Part shown: one piece after another, positions 36,701 through 48,419 of the stretch
How the letters are laid out: each line of letters starts with the position of its first letter
Position numbering within the stretch: position 1 is the stretch's first letter
Assembly: GCA_027422505.1 (NCBI GenBank)
Contig: JAPQWV010000635.1
Location: 248,001 to 312,000 of the forward strand
Length of the DNA stretch: 64,000 nt
Direction: 5' to 3'
Source: Craterostigma plantagineum
Taxonomy: Eukaryota > Streptophyta > Magnoliopsida > Lamiales > Linderniaceae
Made by a program: the position numbers and the translations under genes
Notes under the pieces: model-generated
The model's input: the letters and a program-made list of their open reading frames with translations, nothing else
The model's database searches: none
What the model was told of the DNA's origin: nothing

Positions 36701-39700
36701 ATATTAATCCACCAATGTTGGTACCAAATCATTGGCAAAGTATTTATAATTAGGTAACATAGTCACGGGCCGAAAATAATTCGGACGGCATCGAAAATTC
36801 CTACCCAAATTTGTAGTACCAACATACATATATTTGTGGTACCAACATATAGATGTTTGTGGTACCATATCGTAAGCTAGTGTAGTACCATACATAGGTT
36901 ACTTGTAGTATCTTTCCGCACCATGTGAAACTATCGAGACTCCTACCCTAAAAATACTTGTAGTACCAATATACAGATTTTTGTAGTACCAATATATAAA
37001 TGTTCGTAGTACCATAACATGTGCTAGTGTAGTACCATGCGTGGGTTACTTGTAGTATCATTTTCGTAGAACGTTTTTAATTATCGAAAACACGTAGATT
37101 ATTGTGCAAATAAGGCATGTGAACTTTCAAAATACGTCACATAATAGAAAAAATCACATGGTAACATAAAATATGGACACTAACTTTCAATCGATCAAAA
37201 ATCTTGACTATGTAGTAAGATGTTCTTACTAGTATCATAATAAGTTGAAAAAGAAGTTGGGTATTCAACGTAATAATCCCTAATCCTAAGTATTAACCCA
37301 CCATTGCTGATACCAAATCATGAGTAAGCATATATAACTATGGAACATAGTCACGGACCAAACATAATTCGAACGGCGTCGAAAAATTCCTACCCAAATT
37401 TGTAGTACCAACATACATATATTTGTAGTACCGACATATAGATGTTTGTGGTACCTTATCGTAAGCTAGTGCGGTACCATGCGTTGGTTACTTGTAGTAT
37501 CTTTCCGCACCATGTGAAACTATCGAGACTCCTATCCTAAAAATGCTTGTAGTACCAATACAGAGATGTTTGTAGTACTAATATATAAATATTCGTAGTA
37601 GCATAACATATGCTAGTGTAGTACCATGCGTAGGTTACTTATTGTATCATTTTCGTACCACGTTTTTAATGATCGAAAACACGTAGATTTGTGCAAATAA
37701 GGCATGCAAACTTTCAATATACGTCATATAACAGAATTAAACACACAATAACATAAAACATAAACACTAACTTTCGATCGATAAAAAATCTTGATTATGT
37801 AGTAAGATATTCTTACTAGTATCATAATAAGTAGAAAAGAAAGTTGGGTTTTCAACGAAATAGTCCCTAATTCTAAATATTAATCCACCAATGTTGGTAC
37901 CAAATCATGAGTAAAGTATTTATAATTATGGTAACATAGTCACGGGCCGAAAATAATTCGGACGGTGTCGAAAAATTCCTACCCAAATTTGTAGAACCAA
38001 CATACATATATTTGTGGTACCAACATATAGATGTTTGTGGTACCATATCGTAAGCTAGTGTAGTATCATACATAGGTTACTTGTAGTATCTTTCCGCACC
38101 ATGTGAAACTATCGAGACTCCTACCCTAAAAATACTTGTAGTACCAATATACAGATTTTTGTTGTACCAATATAAATGTTCGTTGTACCATAACATGTGC
38201 TAGCGTAGTACCATGCGTGGGTTACTTGTAGTATCATTTTCGTACAACATTTTTAATTATCGAAAACACGTAGATTATTGTGCAAATGAGGCATGTGAAC
38301 TTTCAAAATACGTCACATAATAGAATTAAACACACGGTAACATAAAATATGGACACTAACTATCAATCGATCAAAAATCTTGACTATGTAAGTAAGATGT
38401 TCTTACTAGTATCATAATAAGTTGAAAAGAAGTTGGTTTTCAACGTAATAATCCCTAATCCTAAGTATTAACCCACCAATGTTGATACCAAATCATCAGT
38501 ATTATATATAACTATGGAACATCGTCACGGACCAAAAATAATTCGGACGGCGTCGAAAAATTCCTACCCAAACTTGTAGTACCAACGTACATATATTTGT
38601 AGTACCAACATATAGATGTTTGTGGTACCTTATCGTAAGCTAGTGCAGTACCATACGTTGGTTACTTGTAGTATCTTTCCGCACCATGTGAAACTATCGA
38701 GACTCCTACCCTAAAAATGCTTGTAGTACCAATACAGAGATGTTTGCAGTACTAATATATAAATATTCGTAGTAGCATAACATATGCTAGTGTAGTACCA
38801 TGCGTAGGGGTGGGATCGGGTCGGGTATTTTGGGTATCGGGTTTTTCGGGTCGGGTACCCGAAAAAATCGGGTGTTGATTTTCAAACCCGAACCCGACCC
38901 GATCGAATTTCGGGTACCCGGCAGTCGGGTACCCGAAACCCGTCGGGTACCCGCGGGTCGGGTTCGGGTTTTTTTTTACGGTTGAATATGCTTTAGTTAA
39001 ATTTATTGGTTGTATTATTAAGGTAAAAAAACATAAATTAAGACATCGGACTCATAGCAATAAACGAATAGCAAGAACAAGAGTCTGCAGAGCCGTCCCA
39101 CACAATCCACCCACTTTGGAGGTGGGAAGAAATCCAAGGCTGAGGTATGGAGAAATTCGAAAGAAAACACGAATTTCCGAAATTAAGTAAACTAGGGTTC
39201 TTTAAAACTCATATCTTTAGTTTGGATTGATGAGCGACACGGCGGTGAAAGGCACGGCGAGGGGCAACGGCACGGTGCCGGCATGGCGACGGCGCGGAGG
39301 AAGGTTAAGGTGAGTTGGGTGGTGCTTCGCCTTCTGCTATGCCGTGAGTCTGTGTGTGTTAATTTTTTTTCTTGTTCTTTTTCTTGTTAGGGGTTGTGTA
39401 CCGATCAGTGTGTGTTGGTTTGTGTCTCGAGTGTGTGTGTTGGTGTGTGTATCGATGTGTGTGTATTGATGTGTGGTCTTGTTGGGTGTGTGTGCGTTGG
39501 TAATTGGCAGGTGCAATTGTGCATCGGTGTGTGTGTTTTCTTCTTGGGTGGGTGTGTTGGTGTCTGTATTGTATTGAGTGGAAGTGGATGTGTGTTGGAA
39601 TGCGTATTGGACTTCAAGACATATCAATTTTTTTTTTACTAACATGTAATCGGGTAGGTCGGGTACCCGATCGGGTTTTTCGGGTAGCATATTGCTACCC

Positions 39701-41030
39701 GAAACCCGACCCAAAAATTACATCGGGTATCGGGCTCGATACCCGATGAAATCCGATTTTTCAGTCCCGATCGAGTAAAAACCCGATCGGGTCGGGTCGG
39801 GTACCCGATACCCGAACCCGATTACCCACCCCTACATGCGTAGGTTACTTGTAGTATCATTTTCGTACCACGTTAATTATCGAAAACACGTAGATTATTG
39901 TGCAAATAAGGCATGCAAACTTCCAAAATACGTCATACGACAGAATTAAACACACGATAACATAAAATATAAACACTAACTTTCGATCGATAAAAAACCT
40001 TGACTATGTAGTAAGATGTTCTTACTAGTATCATAATATGTAGAAAAGAAAGTTGGATTGTCAACGTTATAATTCCTAATTCTAAATATTAATCCACCAA
40101 TGTTAATACCAAATCATGAGTAAAGTATTTATAATTATGGTAACATAGTCACGGGCTGAAAATAATTCGGACGGCGTCGAAAAATTCCTACCCAAATTTG
40201 TAGTACCAACCTACATATATTTGTAGTACCAACATATAGATGTTTGTGGTACCTTATCGTAAACTAGTGCAGTACCATACGTTGGTTACTTGTAGTATCT
40301 TTCCGCACCATGTGAAACTATCGAGACTCCTACCCTAAAAATGCCTGTAGTACCAATACACAGATGTTTGTAGTAGTAATATATAAATATTCGCAGTAGC
40401 ATAACATATGCTAGTGTAGTACCATGCGTAGGTTACTTGTAGTATCATTTTCGTACCACGTATTTAATTATCAAAAACGTGTAGATTATTGTGCAATTAA
40501 GGCATGCGAACTTCCAAAATACGTCACATAATAGAATTAGACACACGATAACATAAAGTATAGACATTAACTTGCAATCGATCAAAAATCTTGACTATGT
40601 AGTAAGATGTTCTTACTAGTCTAGTACCGTAATAAGTAGAAAAGAAAGTTGGTTTTCAACGTAATAATTCCTAATTCTAAATATTAACCCGCAAATATTG
40701 ATATCAAATCATCAGTAAAGAATTTATAACTATGGTAACAGTCACGGACCAAAAATAACTCAGACGGCATCGAAAAATTCGTACACAAATTTGTAGTATC
40801 AATATACATATGTTCGTAGTACCAATAGATAAATGTTCGTGGTACCATATTGTTAGCTAGTGTAGTACCATAAGTCGGTTACTTGTAGTATCTTTCTGGA
40901 CCATCAACTATCGAAACTCCTACCCTAACTTGTAGTACCAATACACATATATTTGTAGTACTAATAGGTATATTTTTGTGGTATCGTCTTATAAGCTAGT
41001 GTAGTACCATGAGTAGGATACTTACAGTAT
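33760..41030. repeat. About 590-bp tandem repeat array, roughly a dozen units
   Basis: The landmark CGGACGGCGTCGAAA recurs at about 34478, 35011, 35601, 36192, 36782, 37370, 37959, 38543, 40168 and 40760. Spacing is 533 for the first interval, then 584-592, after subtracting the 1,036-bp hAT insertion and duplication. Each unit holds two related halves with GTAGTACC and TGTGGTACC words, a constant AT-rich half and a TAAGATGTTCTTACTAG stem-like word. About eight GTAC per unit is several times chance expectation. Outer units are more diverged than inner ones, as in arrays that grow by unequal exchange. ORFs found in it are shadows. Confidence 0.92.
38807..39834. mobile_element. Non-autonomous 1-kb hAT element inside the 590-bp array
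   Basis: Ends GGGGTGGGATCGGGTCGGG and, on the minus strand, TAGGGGTGGGTAATCGGG. It belongs to the same family as the hAT at 22738-31568, including the long GGGTACCCGA-rich terminal regions. The target repeat unit is duplicated as CATGCGTA (38799-38806 and 39835-39842). The interior has a GC-rich patch and a GTGT-rich stretch (39350-39600) with no transposase. A Thr/His-rich minus ORF there is low-complexity by-product. Confidence 0.88.
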
Positions 41031-42451
41031 TAATATTATTCATCCACCAACATATTAAGATCAAACATATCAACATCATTAATATCATTCAACTACCAAC
41101 AATCTTACTATCAAACATATCAACAATATTAATCATTCATTCACCATATCATAATTCAAATCAGATCGACAAAAAAATCTACCATCGACAAAAAAGGATG
41201 TCATAGCCTATCGGCAACATTATCACCGGCATTGGTCCAACGTGTCAGTCATTAAGCAGCAACTTCTTTGCCTCTGTAGCCTTTTGGTACCTCACCTCTC
41301 TGCTCCACAACAAAATTTTGTGCAACGAAACCTGTTAAAATTAGAACGACAAACAATTACCATATGGTACTGCTAGAAAGCTTGAAAATGTACCTCATAT
41401 AAGAAATATGAGTACTGTAAATCAACATATTTTGGTACTGCATATACAAAATTGCTCTAACCAACAAATTAGCCAAATTTTAAACAAATATTGACCTCCC
41501 TCGACACCAATAATATGCTAATGATAAAAATATAGGGGAGAATTCATTTTGTTACAGCTCGACACCCAAAATGCGAGACACCCACATCTCAATACCCAGT
41601 TTGAGTCATCTCTTGAAGGAACCAAAAGCTAATCACTCATATCTTGAAGGAACCAAAAGCTAATCACTCATATCTTGGAAAACAAAAAAGTGTAAATGGA
41701 AAATTACCTGACCATGACGACCTTAATTAATCCAATTGCCTTGAGATGTTAGTAACCACCATGTTCTTACCAACCTTCACCAAATGATCTAAACCTCGGC
41801 TTATCTGATTCCCTTGTCTCAATTGAAGCCCCTACCAAGAACTCACCATTATTGCCCGGCGAAGGCGACGCCAATTTCAGAAAAGCAACAATCATCTCCA
41901 CATCATCAACAATCATTCCAGTTCTTCGTTGTCGATTTCCCCATATTCGCACTAAAGGCACTAATCGAGCTTTTCCTTGGCCAAATAACACGATGCGCCC
42001 TCAAGTCTGTAATCTTTAGGAATTGTAGAGGATGATTTAGGTTTGGGGAAGAAACGATCGTTTTAATTGATGGTTTAAAGAAGAAAAGAGTAAAAAAAAA
42101 ATAATAATTGAGGGGTAGAATCGTCATGGGTTAGTGGGTGTAAGATTGTTTTGAAATAGGGAGTTTGATAAAAAAATAAGTGGGAATGAGGAGTTTGTTG
42201 ATAAAAAGTTTAGGAAGAGAGATTTTTTTGAGGTTGCCCCATAATACAAATTATATATAAAATTAATTTATATAATATATATAAAAAAAATATTCAAATT
42301 TATAGTATATTAAAAATATTATTAGTATCGCGAGGATCCCCACGGGGACGGGGACGGTTTCGTCCCCGAATGCATCGCGGGAACGGGGGCAGGGATTAGA
42401 TCCCAACCCCGCCCCACTGCCATCCCTGCTCATTTTATTCTTAGTTCTGCA

Positions 42452-44047
42452 ATGGCCATAGAACAAGAAGACGGCTTCCCTCCCAACAATTGGATTGAGT
42501 AAAGCCCATCAATCCCATATCTATATTCGCCATCTTTTATTTATTTTTTGGATATTTCAACCTCTAAATTGATCGCAGGGTTCAAGATTCGCTTAAAAAG
42601 AGCTTGATCACAGAAGATCTTTTCAGCTGGAGAATACCATCTCTACGAGATAGAAAATCTGAGCAATTTACAGATCAGCATGAACTCCTCAAGTATATTG
42701 GTGGGGTTGACCTGAGTTTCCCCAAGAACGACCCTTCAATTGCTTGTGCCACGCTTGTGGTTATGGACTTGCGCACGCTTGAAGTTGTGTATGAAGATTC
42801 CGCCATTGTTGAGCTTCGTGTTCCTTATATCCCTGGATTCTTGGCTTTCAGAGAGGTATCTGATATCTCATTCTATTCCAATCTTAACTTATGCTTCCTT
42901 AGTATTTACTCTTTTCAGGCCCCCGCCCTCATAGAACTTCTGCAGAAAATGAAGAAAAGGCAACATCCATTATTCCCTCAGGTCATTGCCTATCTTATCT
43001 TCGCAGTTTTACTTTGCTGTATTTTTCTTTTCCAATCCTCCTTATGTGTTTCCACAGTTATGATGATCTAGTTATGTTTTATTGGCAGCTATCGATGGTT
43101 GATGGCAATGGACTGCTTCACCCTCGAGGCTAGTCATACTCATACATCAATTCATCAGTATATCATATGCTGTCCTAATCTTTTCTACATTATCTTGTTT
43201 GTCTGACATGGGAATCCTTTATATTCGTTGTTTTCTTTTTTCTACTAATTCCATGTTGTTAGCTTTCTGACGGTTGAGATGAACATACTATCTTGTTTCT
43301 GTAATAGGTTTCGGATTGGCTTGCCACATTGGGGTATTGGTTGATGTCCCTGTTATAGGGATAGGAAAGAATGTAAGTTTTCTTCTATTTTTGGTTAATT
43401 AACGACCACAACTCTGTTTTTCAATGGAAACTGAGTTGCTAATCCTTCAAACATGAAATCAACGGACGCAGCTCCACCATGTCGACGGTCTTGGCCAATC
43501 TAGTGTGAGGCAGATGCTTAGAGCCAACGCCGATTCTTGTTATAAAGATAAAGATAATTGCTTAACTCTGATCGGTGAAAGTGGTTCCACCCTTGGAGCA
43601 GTAAGCAGCTCTGTTTTCCCTTGCTATTTCTCTCAGCTTTATCATTCAAGTAGCTTCGTTTTTATCAAGAACGCAGGCTATGGAATCGACTAGAAGGATG
43701 TAATTTGTGGTTTCTGTGATTGATATAACTCTTCGTTTTTTTTATTACGAGTGCAGGCAATGAGATCAACTGATGTCTCACAGAAGCCTATATTCATATC
43801 GACTGGTCATCGCATATCCCTTGAAAGTGCCATCAAAATCGTCAAGTTGACTTGTAAATTTCGAATCCCAGAGCCCATCAGACAGGTACATACATGTGCT
43901 GGGATTATTTATCTATGGTTGCTCGAATTTAAAAACTGTTTGTCTTCTTCCTCCTTCCCTTGGTAGCTTTTTACTTGCATGTTTTTACTTCTTAATCAGG
44001 CGGATATTAGGTCAAAAGCTTTTCTTCAGATGCATGGCTTACGCTGA
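42452..44047 (+). CDS. ENDOV: Endonuclease V, eight exons, apparently intact
   Basis: Endonuclease V cleaves one bond 3' of inosine; eukaryotic members act on inosine-containing RNA. Exons: 42452-42498, 42579-42855, 42919-42981, 43089-43128, 43308-43372, 43472-43600, 43757-43885, 44000-44047. They total 798 nt, 265 residues, with every junction in frame. Metal-binding acidic residues are D60 (in YIGGVDLSF), E108 (in FLAFRE) and D134 (in MVDGNGLLHPRG), equivalent to the bacterial Asp-Glu-Asp triad. The strand-wedge motif PYIP is at 98-101. GACHIGVL-like and GIGKN motifs and the C-terminal FRIPEPIRQADI block are present. Exon 4 ends at a GC instead of a GT donor; other introns are GT-AG. AATAAA lies at 44084-44089. 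A hAT insertion ends 23 bp upstream of the ATG, so the ancestral promoter is more than 10 kb away. Confidence 0.93.
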
Positions 44048-44083
44048 TACACTCTGTTACCATAGCTGTTTCTGGGTTGTTAA

Positions 44084-44089
44084 AATAAA
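44084..44089 (+). terminator. Poly(A) signal of the endonuclease V gene
   Basis: AATAAA lies 37 bp after the stop codon, in an AT-rich 3' flank before the convergent neighbour. Confidence 0.6.
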
Positions 44090-44476
44090 GACTTGAATTT
44101 CATCTTTAAGGTTTTTCCTTCGTCATAGCTTTATCCTCTTCTGGAAAAGATTGATCCAAATATACATATGATAGATTACACATCAAACATCTTAGCTGAG
44201 GAATGTATGTACTTAATGAGTTCGTATGTCTATAAGGTGTATGTAATCTCACACAAAAGTGACAAAAGGAGATATGTAAACAAAAGTACTTGCAAGCTTC
44301 AACAGTGTCATTCATTACATGGTTAGAAGTGTGGCCCCCTGCAAAAAATGATAGAAAACTTGGTAAGAAATATCAAAGCAAATCCCTAAACTTATGGTGT
44401 GATAATATGTTTATGTTGTCAAACTTACATCGTGTGATGAAAGAAAGAGATTAATATTAGAGAAATCTGATGATTC

Positions 44477-45835
44477 TCACTGCAGCACTTTTTGCTGCTG
44501 CTGCTGCTGCTGAAGAATGATCCATTGCTCATAATCTTGAAGTAGCTGTTTGAAAAGCAATGGCATTAACTGGTCAAGTAATGCCTGCATCATTCTGTGC
44601 CATAAACAACAAATATCATATATTCATGTGGAAAGTAAAAGCAACTGTAATGAGCATTAAAGATCACAAACAAACTACTCAGATGAAAAAGGTAAGAAGC
44701 ACTCAACATATTTCCAGGCTTCTCAACAGCAGATATTGGCAGCATAGTGAATGGTCTCGTGTAAATCTGTTGGGATTTATACGTAAAAATACATACATAT
44801 ACGATGTCATTAGCGCAGAAAACAGTAAAAAAGATCAAATGGTTATATAATTAAGGAGAATAAAAACCTCAAGAACAACATTCAACTCAACATCCACATC
44901 CAAGAATTGTTCAGCGCCAGTCGTTTCCCACTTTACATGGTTCCTCAATGAGGCTGCACATTGTGTTTTAACAAAGTTAGAATTGGAAATCATTCTCTCC
45001 TCCACTACATTTGTTCTGTATATATGTGCTCCTTTCTCATGAACTTCAAGAAAATAAACATTACCTGAAAAATGCTCGTTTTGGCGTTCGACAACGTTGG
45101 AGCCTTCAAACTGCATCCTTTGTTAAGTTAATTCTAAGGCATCAGAATTGCGTAGAACGAATGCTAAGGTTCTGTTTCTTCCACTTCTTTTCCTTTTTTA
45201 TTGCAGCTTCTGTTTATGTAAGATAATAATTAATTACCTTGCAAGATAGCATCTCAACAACACAGTCTTCGCTAGTTGGAGTCACTTGCAAATCCACCAC
45301 AGGCACAACAGTGATATTCAGAAGCTGAATCTGGGGCAGAATACACCTTAACAATAAATAATGCATTTCAAAAATTAGTGAAGTGCCAATTTCTGAAGAT
45401 AGCATTTCAAATCAGTATTAAATTATTACCTGTACACATTCGAATCAAGAAATTGATAACTCTGCAAGGCCTTTGTGTTCAATATTGCTTCAATCCCAGA
45501 TCGATGACGTAGAAAATCACTTATATTATAGGCTCTAGTTCCACCAACATCATCACCATAATTAGGAATTTTTATCCTCTCCCTCTTTGTAGCAGAAAGA
45601 TTAGCCTTTTTTGCATCAGAATCATCAAGATTTGCCCTTACCACACTCACTTTCACTCCTCCGTTATTTCTCCTTCATGGGTTCGACGACTGTAAATGTA
45701 ATAGTTCCGAGGAAACAAATACAGGGACAGCTTTTATGTGCAAGAGAAAGATGAAAGTACCTACCTGGTTAACGAAGTGGACTTTCCTCTAAATATATAT
45801 GCATATAATGGAGAATTACATTTAGCCGTAGCCAT
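44477..45835 (-). CDS. DUF1997 family protein, seven exons
   Basis: Unknown-function family, seen in plants and cyanobacteria. Exons on the minus strand: 45765-45835, 45430-45672 (or -45689), 45238-45346, 45065-45110, 44868-44953, 44708-44766, 44477-44594. With the 45672 start of exon 2 the total is 732 nt, 243 residues, all in frame. Family blocks: ISDFLRHRSGIEAIL, VYRCILPQIQLLN, VVDLQVTPTSEDCVVEMLSCK, FLDVDVELNVVLE, PFTMLPISAVEKPGN, then MMQALLDQLMPLLFKQLLQDY and a Gln-rich tail. The stronger-looking exon 2 acceptor (TTTACAG, exon from 45689) would give a frameshift; the in-frame one (ATGAAG) is 17 nt further on and weaker. So the gene is intact only if the weaker site is used; otherwise it has lost one base. 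It converges on the endonuclease V gene, and MULE-like element B begins 214 bp upstream. Confidence 0.85.
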
Positions 45836-46768
45836 GAATATGGTGCTACTAACTTCGTTCTGTAACAGATTTTTCTTGGGGGTTCTATATTGGGGGAATG
45901 ATGACCAGAAATGGTGACAACTGTTGTCAATCTAGTGTGAGGAAAAAAAACAAGCAATTTTAATTCCAACCAACTCAACCAACTCATGAATCTATTCTAT
46001 CATATTAGGTCTGGTCAGTTTTACCAAAAAAGTTAAATAATAAAATAACGGAAATCTACACATAAATACCCAATATGAAAAAAATCAGCCACTTAGGTAC
46101 CTTGTCAGAACTATTTTATAGCTAGGTACCCAGTTGAATAAAATTTTTACACTTAGGTACCTAATCACCTAAGATTACGAAAATACCCTTTTTAAATGAT
46201 TTAGAATTTCATTTCAGCTTTTTTCTCTCTGCAAAATCCGATCTTCAGCTCCCCGTCGACGATTTCTTCTTGCCGACCAACTCCATCTGCTCGTGCCGGT
46301 GCCGGACAAGGATCGAAGACCCTATTGAACGTTGGTTTCTCGATTTTGGGGGTTGATTTTATCAGGTAAGTTTTTCTTTGGTTTGGGTTAGGTTAATCGA
46401 TTTTGGGCGTTTGTTCAAGGTTTATCCCAAATCTGGGAGCTCAATGCTATCCATGAGCTCCATATAAGAGTGGAATGTTAGGATTTGATAGTTATTGAGG
46501 CTAATCCGTCGAGATTTGGTTTTCTTTTATGTAACTGTTACGACGTACCATTTCCTATTAATATTACGTACCATTGTATGTTGTGTTACCGTACCTAAAT
46601 ACATTATGCGACACAGTCCGATTGGACATTTATGTTATGTAGTATCTTTGTGTATTTATATTACGTACCAAGTAACATGTCTATACGTTACCAAAATGTC
46701 CAGTTATGGAGTACCAATCTAAACTATACACCGTACCATTTTAACAGGTTGCCATATTATCTGAAAAT

Positions 46769-47023
46769 ATGGCGTCTGCAAATTCGTTTGATGGCAGGAC
46801 GTTATTTGCAATGTGTGAGTATAAAAGGGAGTCTTCCTTACTATTAATCAATGAAGCAACGACGCTTATCGATATATACGTATCCCTCCAAAGAAGGTGG
46901 TCGGATATCGATTCCCGGCATGACTCAATAAAGTATCAAGTTCCGTTCCAAAGTTTGTACTCGACATTGAAAGAAAATGCGGATTTTCCATGTACAGAAA
47001 CCGTACTTGTACAGAAGCCGTAA
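46769..47023 (+). pseudogene. N-terminal part of a MULE transposase-like protein in element B
   Basis: An 84-codon frame starting MASANSFDGRTLFAMCEY. It has a Trp/Leu pattern (LIDIYVSLQRRWSDI, then Tyr-x-Val-Pro-Phe and LKENADF) like the N-terminal region before the zinc finger of many plant MULE transposases, where a short Trp-containing strand precedes a 'DDD'-like loop. A CAG acceptor-like site lies just upstream (46745-46748), and a donor-like CAGGTAAG is near 46362. The frame stops at 47023 and the GTAC array begins about 170 bp later, so the catalytic part is absent. The corresponding part of A is further decayed. Confidence 0.4.
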
Positions 47024-47189
47024 CGACGTAGCGTCCGTATTTTCCATGTATTTTCTTTTTGCTTTTGGTCTCATAACCTTTTTCGGTGCTCTTTTGTATG
47101 GTATTGGCTCATTCGTTTTGTCTAAATGATGCCAGTAGGTTCGTTTTGTTCAAATGTGTCAATAGTATATGGCTAATTGTTTTTGTCTA

Positions 47190-47700
47190 AATTTGGTACT
47201 GTAATGACTACCAGTTTGGTACAGTAAGATATGCACATTTGGTACCGTATTATAAGTAAATTTGGTACTGTAATGAATGCCAGTTTGGTACAGTAATAGA
47301 TGCAGTTTTGGTAACGTAATATATGTAAATTTGGTATTGTACTGACTGCTAGTTTGGTACCCTAAGCTATGCAAATTTAGCACCATAATATATGCCAGTT
47401 TGGTACAGTAAGATATGCGCATTTGGTACAGTAATATATGTAATTTTGTTACTGTAAATTATGCCAGTTTGGTACCATAAGATATGCAAGTTTGGTACGG
47501 TAAGATGTGCATGTTTGGTACGGTCATATATGCCAGTTTGGTACCCTACGACCTGCATGTTTGGTACCGTAACCTATGCCAGTTTGCTAATGTACATTTG
47601 GTACGTTAATATACGCTGCCTTGGTACTGTAATATAGGTAATATAGGTACTCTAAGTGTACGACATATGGTATTGTATCCTTTCAGAAGTAGGTACCGTA
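47190..47700 (+). repeat. Roughly 31-bp GTAC-rich array, left half of element B
   Basis: About 16 units of (T/A)TTTGGTACYGTAA-TATATGCC type, homologous to 24034-25200 in A but with about half the copies. Unit variants such as GGTACAGTAAGATATGC are shared between neighbours, indicating local amplification after A and B separated. Confidence 0.85.
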
Positions 47701-48419
47701 TAAATTAAAGTAAAACTTTGAATTTAAGACTTGGCTATATTCCGTCAGAAACGAAGCCTTTCAGCATGTGTTGATGTGGATAGAGGATTAGACAATTTCT
47801 GACTTTTTTCAGTAATGATTGCACACTTTTCTGACGTTTTCAGTCATGAGTGGACAGATTTCTGACATTTTCTATGTCATGTTTGGACAGATTCTGACAT
47901 CCGAGGTTTTAAATAATAAAAGACAGCTCATCTGACATGTCAGTTGGGTTTAATAAAATGTTTCATGTCATATGTAATTTTGGGTACTGCAACCGTGGCT
48001 GCGTTGGTACGCTTTAAACAAAACGATAGGTACCCTTACAAAGATATTTAAGGTACGGTGTCCCTTATATATATGATACGTCATACTAGGGTTAGTATTT
48101 TTCGGGGTCGATCGAATTACGTTTTCATCTCGAACCACCGTAGACCAATAATATATAGTATTAACTACGTTTCAGATCAAATTCGGTGCATTACGCCCCG
48201 CACGCATGAAGTAAATCTTAGAATACCATGATTCATTATAGTATAAGGATACAAGCAAGAATATCTACAACATAATTTGAATAATGTGGTGAGTGCTACA
48301 TCTGTGAATTCGGTGCATTAGGCTTTCGCATTTTTTTTTCATTCCGATATTGTTAGGTATTGTCCAAATCACGCACGGCATCGCGATTCGATTAGGAATG
48401 TATTTTTTTTGATCGTATA

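Larger units (their letters stand above)
32733..42240. mobile_element. MULE-like element C with a 590-bp GTAC-rich satellite
   Basis: 9,508 bp. The left end begins GGCAAATCTACACATAAATT, like elements A and B. The right end, on the minus strand, begins GGGGCAACCTCAAAAAAAT. The terminal ~100 bp of the two ends are clearly inverted copies (shared TCAAACTCCC-AYTTCAAA words). The flanks TTAATACAA and ATAATACAA are a 9-bp duplication with one mismatch. Left of the array (32880-33640) is a leader-like and short coding-like stretch (ORF 33330-33635, unrecognised). Right of it (41260-42060) is low-coding sequence with an unrecognised minus-strand frame at 41767-41991. It holds a hAT insertion at 38807-39834. 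Confidence 0.8.
31719..42428. mobile_element. hAT-type MITE expanded by nested insertions
   Basis: A perfect 8-bp duplication CTCATTTT (31711-31718 and 42429-42436) flanks ends starting TAGGGATGGCAGTGGGGC and, on the minus strand, CAGGGATGGCAGTGGGGC. Its own sequence is about 440 bp: 31719-31890, 32642-32732 and 42250-42428, with GC-rich arms full of CCCCGCGGGG words and an AT-rich core. A pogo-like element and the 9.5-kb MULE-like element C were inserted into it later. The right end stops 23 bp short of the endonuclease V start codon. Confidence 0.9.

Noticed and set aside
33893..38073. Recurrent minus-strand ORFs such as those at 36106-36306, 36704-36895 and 37873-38073
   Set aside because: Same frame of successive 590-bp repeat units; no independent sign of coding.
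39337..39714. Thr/His-rich minus ORF and Cys/Val-rich plus ORF in the 1-kb hAT element
   Set aside because: Both come from a GTGT-rich low-complexity stretch.
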